From Puccinia triticina (taxonomy: Eukaryota; Basidiomycota; Pucciniomycetes; Pucciniales; Pucciniaceae), in NCBI RefSeq assembly GCF_026914185.1, contig NC_070560.1:284001-348000 (forward strand): 64,000 nt of DNA. The letters are read 5' to 3'. The notes under the pieces were generated by a model. It had not been told where the DNA came from. It saw only the letters and a program-made list of their open reading frames with translations, and made no database searches. Made by a program: the position numbers and the translations under genes. Positions 57,465 to 64,000 of the stretch are shown piece by piece. The stretch's first letter is position 1. The number at the start of each line of letters is the position of its first letter.

Positions 57465-59093
57465 GTGGGACACTAAAGGTTTATTTGGTGAAAATATCCT
57501 CTGAGGGGGAAATAAATTGCTAATAGGTTGAAAGGCTATTACAACTTACGGGTGGTTTGAAAGACCTGCCCCTCTAATGGTACTATGCAAATAACTAAGA
57601 GTCTTGTAATCAATATTTATAAAGATGTGGCTGATTCCAAGATAGATCTTACTTTTGTATAGTAATCTCTATCAGACCTAGATTCCTCAAATCACTATTC
57701 TTGCAGATCTGTTACAACTTCTGATGCTGGAGGGATAATGTAATCCAGTGGGATCAATTATGTAAAATACAATTGTTGTTGATGTTGGGTTGTTGATGAG
57801 AAGGTTGGTAAGGATCTCTTCCTTAAGCAATCTCTTGATAAGGCACTTTAATCAATACTAGAGCTCCTGGTTGCTACTACACTACTACTACTTGTTATAA
57901 TTGTTGTTGATGAAGTTGGTAATAATCTCTTCCTTAACAATCTCTTGATAAGGCACTTTAATTACTACTAGAGCTCCTGACTACTACTACTACTACTGAC
58001 TCAAACTTAACACTACCACTACCACTACCACTACCACTAAACTACCACTAAACTACCACTGTAACTAAACTAACCACTGTGACCAAACCTCTGTAGGCTG
58101 ATGGGGAAAAGATCTGATGAGGGGGGGAAAGAGGCCTCTTTATATATTGAAGGGTGAGGGAATTTAGCTCCAGGGGAACTCCTTGTGAGGGCTATTTTCT
58201 GCAGGGGATATCAGTTGCACAGCAAGATATGCATCTGTTGCACTGCCTGCCAAACAATGAGGTAATGGATTCTGCAGGAGGGGATATCAGTTGCACAGCA
58301 ATATATGCATGTGTTGCACTGCCTGCCAAACAATGATGTAATTGATTCTGCAGGCAGGCTCCTTGAACACCTTATCTGCCTGCATATGCTGCACTGCATG
58401 ATATCATGTGTTGCTAGGTGACCCAAACAACCTTCCGTAACCTACCATATGCCTGCATGTCCAGCTGTTGCCTTCTTCCATCCAGAATATTGGGGGTCAA
58501 AGCCTCTCCTCCCACCTTGCTCCATCCTTCCTTCTTCCTCCTCCCTAATTAATACTTACATCCATATCCCATCATACTGAATCCTAGACCCTTATAAAGT
58601 AATATACCACCCTTATAAAGATAATATACCCTTACACAAGTAATATACCCTTATAACACTGCCTTACTTGATACACCACACCATCCTCCCTTTCATTCCT
58701 GGTTGAGACATGTGCTCCCAATACCTTCCACCTCTTCTATTGATAACATCCTTCCACCTCCCTGCCATCCTACCTAGTCATGGTCCTCCATTCCATCCCT
58801 GATCACGCCGTCCATCCTACATGATCCTAGTCTGCCGTTCCGTCCGTGCTAACACTATCCCTCATCCATCCGTCTGTATCTGTAATGAATCCATTCCTCC
58901 CATCAACACATACACTGCTTGTATTATATATAACTTCCTCCTCTTATAATGAATGATAGCTGTATCTATGCTGTCCCAATACCTCTGCAATGTGCTTTTG
59001 GCATTGTCACGCCAATGGAGCACCACAGCGGTCTCTTTCTTGATTGGGTCATGGTGTATGAGGTTGAGGTCAGGTGTTTTCTCCGTGTTGTCA
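57465..59093. mobile_element. Putative solo LTR inserted in hAT-C
   Basis: Begins TGTGGGACACTAAAGG and ends GTGTTGTCA, bordered by CTCT on both sides (57461-57464 and 59094-59097), a possible 4-bp duplication. The start resembles that of the LTR at 2484 (TGTGGAAC). The interior is non-coding and contains a direct duplication with CTCTTGATAAGGCACTTTAA (57832 and 57943), ACTACC microsatellite tracts (58010-58075) and a 75-bp direct repeat with GATATCAGTTGCACAGCA (58206 and 58281). GAGGGAATTTAGCTCCAGGGG recurs near 63630. Boundaries are moderately supported. Confidence 0.5.
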
Positions 59094-59298
59094 CTCTCCA
59101 GGATAGGAGAACTCAGCAGCGGTTGCCTGAACGGGTACCTGTGTTGGACACGGGTACTTGCTAATTTTAAGCCACATTTCACAGACACGTACCCGTACCC
59201 GGCACCCGCAGGGGGGTACCGCTGGACAGCAAGGGGTACCCGCCAGCGGGTGCCGGGTACAGCCAGACGGGTACCCGCTGGCCATCTCTAATCTAAAT

Positions 59299-60250
59299 AC
59301 ATATGTTTACACCCAGTTTCAGTGACAAAAATGAGGTGTTGTGTACAGTTTAGAAGATGGCTTTATTTGTTGCGTGGCGCACCCAAGCCCGCGTGATCTG
59401 TTGCCTGGAGCTCAAGCCCGCGCGCATGGTGCACATATATGCATCCAATCTACTAACATGATTCCGCCACCAATGTGAGGTGAGGAATGTTGTGACTTCC
59501 TCTTTTTAATTTACTTTTTCAGTAACTAAGTATGTAACTAATTTATCTCTAGTACATTGGCTACCTAGGGTGGCCCGGGAACTATCCATATAGCTCCCCA
59601 AGCCATCCAAGTGTAGGATAAAGGTGGCTTGCTCCCTTTCTCCCCCTTCGCCGTTTCCGGCGGTTGCTAAAATTAGTGACTAAAGGTGGGAGTGTTTTGG
59701 AGGAGAGGATAAATGTAGTGTAGCGGCCCACCATTGTTGATGGGGCGCTCAAGAACCCCAAATTTGAATCAACTGCAAACAAGATGGATCCTGGAAATTC
59801 AAAGTAGATCCTTTTTACTAATGGCCACTCAAATTTATCTTCCATGTTATTGGTTCCCCCTCAAAAATTTTCTTACTTTCTCTCTCCTCTAGATAAAATC
59901 TATATTGAAAAAAAAAAAAAAACGCTACTTCCCCCCCATCCCAAAAAAAAGTGCCTCAAAAGCGCTACAAAAGCGCTACAAAATAGCTTAGCGCGCTATT
60001 TATAGCTGTAGCGTAGTGCTTTTGCGCTATGTTATGGCTATAAACAGTGGCTACAAAAATAGAAAAGCTACAAGCTTGTGCAAAAAAGCGCAAGCATAGC
60101 CCAAAAACGCTACAAATTAGCGTAGCGCATCCGGGCCAAAAAACACTACGCTGCGCTATCTGCAGCGCAGCGCTTTCACCATTGGTTCATATCTTGGTAT
60201 TATCAACATCAAACACTTCCTGACTACCCCATTAAGAACATAGAAACTAG
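59299..60250. other. Intergenic, with a right-end transposon fragment
   Basis: No gene. From about 59935 to 60184 the sequence is built of AAAGCGCTAC and TAGCGCGCTA words and ends GCGCAGCGCTTTCACCATTG, which matches the right end of the MITE at 60999-61444. No left end was found. Confidence 0.5.
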
Positions 60251-60257
60251 AATTGTG

Positions 60258-60430
60258 TATGCGCCGCAGTTGTATCGTTGGATTACACGTAATCCACCAG
60301 TACAGCCGCAGCGCACTGAACTCATGGCAGCCAGCTTGCTCCAGAGCGAGCTGGGTTCATACGCGCCGCAGTCATACTGTTGGATTACGTGTAATCCAAC
60401 AGTACAGCTGCGGTGCACTGAACTCACGGC
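60258..60430. repeat. Two-unit long-stem hairpin repeat (array E)
   Basis: Two copies about 102 bp apart of a palindrome with arms GTTGGATTAC and GTAATCCAAC, flanked by GCGCCGCAGT and CAGCTGCGGTGC. The second copy is nearly perfect over 30 bp (TACTGTTGGATTAC with GTGTAATCCAACAGTA). Confidence 0.75.
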
Positions 60431-60740
60431 AGGTAGATTGCTCTGCCATCTGGACCATTGAGAATGCACGGGTGTATGGCAGTTACCTGCCCGTTTTTTG
60501 TCCCCAAATGTAGACACCTGCACCCGCAACTTCTACCTGTTTTCAAAACAAGGTACCCAGAAACAGATAGCAGGTACCTGGAAACGTGGAAGAAGGAAGG
60601 GAAAGGGAAAGCAGGGGAAGAAAAGAGAAAAAGATAGAGGGGCCTTGAGGGTTGGATCTTGATATTCCAGGGATTGAGAATCTTGAGGACTGATGCCGGC
60701 GAGTACGGAAACCAAACCTGAGCTCGACCACCATTTTGAT
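60431..60740. other. Spacer, no gene
   Basis: Contains a short direct repeat (CAGGTACCTGGAAA-like words around 60550-60585) and a purine-rich stretch. Nothing coding is supported. Confidence 0.45.
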
Positions 60741-60998
60741 CACCACACCGGGAGCAGTCCCTCCCAGTCAACCGGGAGCAGTCCCTCCCAGTCAACAACT
60801 TTACACAACAGTTGACCGGGAGCAGTCCCTCCTGGTTGAAAATCACCTCCAACAGGCGACCGGGAGCAGTACCTCTCAGTCCAAAACTGTACACAACAGT
60901 TGACCGGGAGCAGTCCCTCCCGGTCAACAATTGCATACCGCAGTCAACCGGGAGCAGTCCCTCCCAGTCAACAATTGCATACCACAGTTGACCGGGAG

Positions 60999-61444
60999 CA
61001 AGGCTGAAACGCTGCGCTGCGCTACAAAACAGCGGTCTTTTAGCGCAGCGCAGCGGGGAACCGCTGCGCAGTCATCCCAAAAAGCGGTAGCGCAGCGCCA
61101 GTCCCGCTGCGCTACCACTGCAAATAGCGGGCCCCCGCTTTTTCCACAACCCAAAAAGCGGTAGCACAGCGGGCAGGGCCGCTCCTTTCAGCGCCGCGCA
61201 GCGGCCACCAAAGCAGCTGCGCTGCGCTTTTTTGGCTGGCAGCGGGGGAGCACCACGTGGCCAGCTCAAAAAGCGGTAGCGCGGCGATGTTTCCGCTGCG
61301 CTACCGCTGAAAGTACCGGGTCCCCGCTTCTTGCCAGACCTAAAAGGAGGTAGCGCAGCGGGCGGGGCCGCTACTTTCAGCGCAGCGCAGCGGCCACCAA
61401 AACCGCTGCGCTGCGCTTTTTGAAGCGCAGCGCTTTCACCCTTG
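60999..61444. mobile_element. 446-bp MITE in array D; 7-bp target duplication CCGGGAG
   Basis: The left end is CAAGGCTGAAACGCTGCGCT. The right end, read inward, is CAAGGGTGAAAGCGCTGCGC. CCGGGAG is duplicated at 60992-60998 and 61445-61451. The whole body is made of GCGCAGCG, CGCTGCGC and AGCGGTAGCG words in both orientations, with no coding capacity. End form and duplication length match the hAT-A group. Confidence 0.85.
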
Positions 61445-61544
61445 CCGGGAGCAGTCCCTCCCGGGTGACCACCACATACCACAGTTGACCGGGAACAGTC
61501 CCTCCCGGTCAACAACTGTACACAACAGTCAACCGGGAGCAGTC

Positions 61545-61822
61545 TGTTAGAATTCTGCCCCATGCCCAGAAGAGGGTTTATTTCTTTTTTGTTCTCTTTC
61601 TTTCCATCAGGGCCCTATAGTCAGCTAGGCCCTCTTTAGGCCCCTTTTCCCCATATGTATTTCATCTGTCCCCTCATGAAATACATACCACACTTAGTTC
61701 CGAGCCCATAGTAGTCAGACCTGCTCCTCTGGAGACTTCTGATCTGCTGTTCTGAGTCCCTGAGCATTCTGTGCTCCTGGAGTCCTGATCTTCTTCAGTC
61801 TCAGGCCCTTGGCCATATTTCT
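61545..61822. mobile_element. LTR-like insertion in array D; 5-bp duplication CAGTC
   Basis: Starts TGTTAGAATTCTGCCCC, like many Ty1/copia LTRs, and ends CCATATTTCT. CAGTC lies on both sides (61540-61544 and 61823-61827), and removal restores a regular array unit. The end lacks the expected CA, so either the last bases have changed or this is not a complete LTR. Confidence 0.5.
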
Positions 61823-62270
61823 CAGTCCCTCCTGGTTGACCATCACATACCACAGTTGACCGGGAGCAGTCCCTCCTGGTCAACAATTGCATACCGCAGT
61901 CAACCGGGAGCAGTCCCTCCCGGTTGAAAATCACCTCCTGTGGTATGCAATTGTTGACCGGGAGGGACTGCTCCCGGTCGACTGCGGTATGCAATTGTCA
62001 ACCAGGAGGGACTGCTCCCGGTCAACTGTTGTGTACAGTTTTGGACTGAGAGGGACCGCTCCCGGTTGCCTGTTGGAGGTGATCTTCAACCGGGAGGGAC
62101 TGCTCCCGGTAAACTGTTGTGTACAGTTGTTTACCGGGAGGGACTGCTCCCAGTCAACTGTGGTATGCAATTTTTGACTGGGAGGGACTGCTCCCGGTCG
62201 ACTGTTGTGTACAGTTTTGGACTGAGAGGGACCGCTCCCGGTTGCCTGTTGGAGGTGATTGTCAACCGGT

Positions 62271-64000
62271 GTAAAGCTCAAAAGTGCTCCTGAGAACCTT
62301 TTGCTGAGTGCGGAAAGGGATGAATGAGGTTACCTCTGCCTTTCCTGGGTCACTAGACACTAAAACAAGCCCCCCAATCTACAATTGGAAGGTTTATGTA
62401 GTGATAGTGGAGGTGTATCAAAAGATAGCCTACGTCAAACAAGTGGCTTAGGGGATATGGGTGATGTAGCCGGTGCTGAGTGAGTTGTGAGTTGATATGG
62501 TCCGTGTGTTGCCGCAAAGAGGTTGAGGAACACCCTGACAGAGGGGTTGATGATGATTGAGTGATGTAGTAGTGTTGTTGTATGTATGTAATTGTTATGT
62601 AATAAGGGTAAAACCACAATATAGTGGGGGCTAATACTGTAGAGTGAGCAAGTGTTGTACTGTTATGGGGTAAGCTGAGTGCAAGTAGTTTGCTGAGAGA
62701 AATTACAACTGGGGGAGGAGAGCCTCCTTGTGAGCCTGAGCCTCTATAGTGGCTACAGGAAACAAGAAAAGTGGGAGGCACTGGTTGTATTTCTTGGGAT
62801 AAAGAACTACAATCAGAGAGAAGAGAGAAAGAGAAAGAAAGAGAAAGAGACAGAGAATATAATGATCTGGAGGGGGTCTATCTACTCCTTGTAGGAGGAT
62901 CCTCAAAAGTCTACTTGAATCACCTGGAAAAGTGATAAGGACAGCTGTGCCAGACCAACAAGGGCTACAGCCTCCGCGCGCACCAAGGAGACGGTGGGGG
63001 GACACAGAATAGTAATACTAATCTGCTCTGATTTTTAGACTGAGTCTAGGATTAACAGAGTAACCTTTGATCTTGAGAATAGTAGAGGTGAAAGCAATAA
63101 AGAGGAGCAATCAGGAGGCACAGAGAATCACTCTGGATAATCAAGGTTCAAATGAAGAGTATACTTACTGTCAATATCCTAGGCGCCTGTGACGGTAGGA
63201 GTACTGGGAGCGTGGTATCCTCTTGTAAGGTGATCCTGGGTTATCTACGGGGTGGTTCTGGGTGGTCTGAAGTCTGTAGATCCTCCTCAGGCAAGGGGGA
63301 TCCTGACTTCGAAAATTTTCACAGTTTGCTTATGTAATTACATATGTACATGTGGTTTGGCGCGCCTGGTAGCGCTGACACGTCACAACTGCGCATGCGC
63401 GCCACAACTCAAGGACTCAGGGAAGGAGTAGAGTTACAAAGAATTGGTGAGTTGTAACTAGGGTTGAAATTGCGTGAGGAAACAGAATATGAATTCAGAA
63501 TAAGGATATCTCTTAAGATGGAAAAGATATAAAGCAATTCATATGTAAAAGTAGATAAAAGGCAGACTTTGGGTCAGCTGTGATGACTCTAAGGCTGACA
63601 CTCCTTAAATAGAAAAGAGTGAGGGATTTTAGCTCCAGGGGAACCAGGGAATGAGGGATTTTAGCTGCCCTGAGCTGTCAAATGAGGGATTTTGGCTGGT
63701 GAGAAAGTGGAGGTGAGAGATTTGAGTTTGGCCTATGATGTCATTGACGTATGATGTCATTGGGTCATCTGATCATCTGTACTGCCCCTGTCTGTCAAAT
63801 GATGTCATACAAGGGAATTTAGCTAGCCTGAGCTGTCAACTGATGTTGTGTGTAATCTGCATGAGGGGTTTTTGCTAGCTTGACACCTGCATGAACTGCA
63901 GCCCCTATTACACTAGTCTGCATGCACCTGCATGAGCCTGCATAAGACTGCATAAGACTGCATAAGACTGCATAAGCCTGCATAAGCCTGCATAAGCCTG
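62271..64000. other. LTR-retrotransposon-like non-coding sequence to the right edge
   Basis: No frame supports a protein. ACACTAAAACAAGCCCCCC (62355) and GAGGGATTTTAGCTCCAGGGG (63630) resemble parts of the putative LTR at 57465-59093. Repeats of GAGGGATTTTAGCT and TGTCAAATGA occur at 63620-63830. The final 90 bp are tandem CATAAGACTG or CATAAGCCTG units that run off the window. Probably LTR or leader sequence of an element extending to the right. Confidence 0.4.

Larger units (their letters stand above)
53997..59290 (-). mobile_element. hAT-C, inactive; 8-bp target duplication ATCTAAAT
   Basis: The left end is TAGAGATGGCCATGGGGACC. The right end, read inward, is TAGAGATGGCCAGCGGGTAC. ATCTAAAT is duplicated exactly at 53989-53996 and 59291-59298. 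The subterminal regions (54005-54140 and 59130-59285) are dense in GGGTACCCG words. The 5294-bp span includes a decayed multi-exon transposase and a putative solo LTR (57465-59093); without the LTR and its duplication the element is about 3.66 kb. Confidence 0.9.
60741..62270. repeat. Tandem hairpin satellite (array D) with orientation switch
   Basis: The unit of about 45 bp has stem TTGACCGGGAG and CTCCCGGTCAA around loop CAGTCC, with spacers such as CAATTGCATACCGCAG or AACTGTACACAACAG. Units read GGGAGCAGTCCCTCC from 60741 to about 61930 and GGGAGGGACTGCTCC from about 61950 onward, so the array inverts near 61938. It is interrupted by a MITE (60999-61444) and an LTR-like insert (61545-61822), each with a duplicated piece of the unit. 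Confidence 0.9.

Noticed and set aside
1..64000. tRNA, rRNA or other structural RNA genes
   Set aside because: Scanned by eye for tRNA-like A- and B-box pairs and rRNA cores and found none convincing; a covariance-model search would be needed to exclude them.

Overview
The window looks like nuclear DNA of a basidiomycete, most probably a rust fungus (Pucciniales, Puccinia-like). The basis is inference from sequence character: protein genes broken by many 50-90 bp GT-AG introns (19 to 22 exons in the ABC transporters), a BSD protein, a kinesin and a small secreted protein of fungal type, and a dense load of hAT transposons, miniature inverted-repeat elements (MITEs), a Ty3/gypsy retrotransposon and hairpin satellites. 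No database search was possible.

Layout. 1-3420: start of a Ty3/gypsy element on the minus strand (Gag-protease frame running off the left edge, leader, LTR). 3450-4730: tandem hairpin satellite and minisatellites. 5140-7898: a DNA transposon with inverted ends that carries a fragment of the ribosome-biogenesis gene LTV1. 8890-11076: a second hairpin array split by a MITE, then a transposon with a Tc1-like foldback element nested in it. 12366-16079: hAT-A with an apparently intact 930-residue transposase. 16655-18865: host gene for a BSD-domain protein. 19546-21070: 160-bp repeats in both orientations with two insertions. 23045-25960: hAT-B, perfect 8-bp target duplication, apparently intact 738-residue transposase.

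29891-51588 is the gene-rich core, all on the plus strand: PDR/ABCG transporter ABC1 (1471 aa), a kinesin-7-like motor only 271 bp downstream, PDR/ABCG transporter ABC2 (1481 aa) and a 244-residue predicted secreted protein. ABC1 and ABC2 are ancient tandem paralogs. Sixteen exons, plus one block that ABC1 divides into four exons, have exactly equal length in both genes. ABC1 has three extra adjacent introns in nucleotide-binding domain 2.

51589-64000 is repeat-rich again: hAT-C (8-bp duplication, inactivated transposase, interrupted by a putative solo LTR), a palindromic repeat pair, a 1.5-kb hairpin array with two dated insertions and an orientation switch, and LTR-like sequence to the right edge.

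The recurring theme is transposons defined to the base by target-site duplications. Ac-type ends (TAGGG/TAGAG) carry 8-bp duplications. A second group with CAA..GTGGGT-type ends, whose only coding member (hAT-A) encodes a hAT transposase, carries 7-bp duplications in four of four cases. The other theme is several unrelated tandem arrays built from short GC-rich hairpins.
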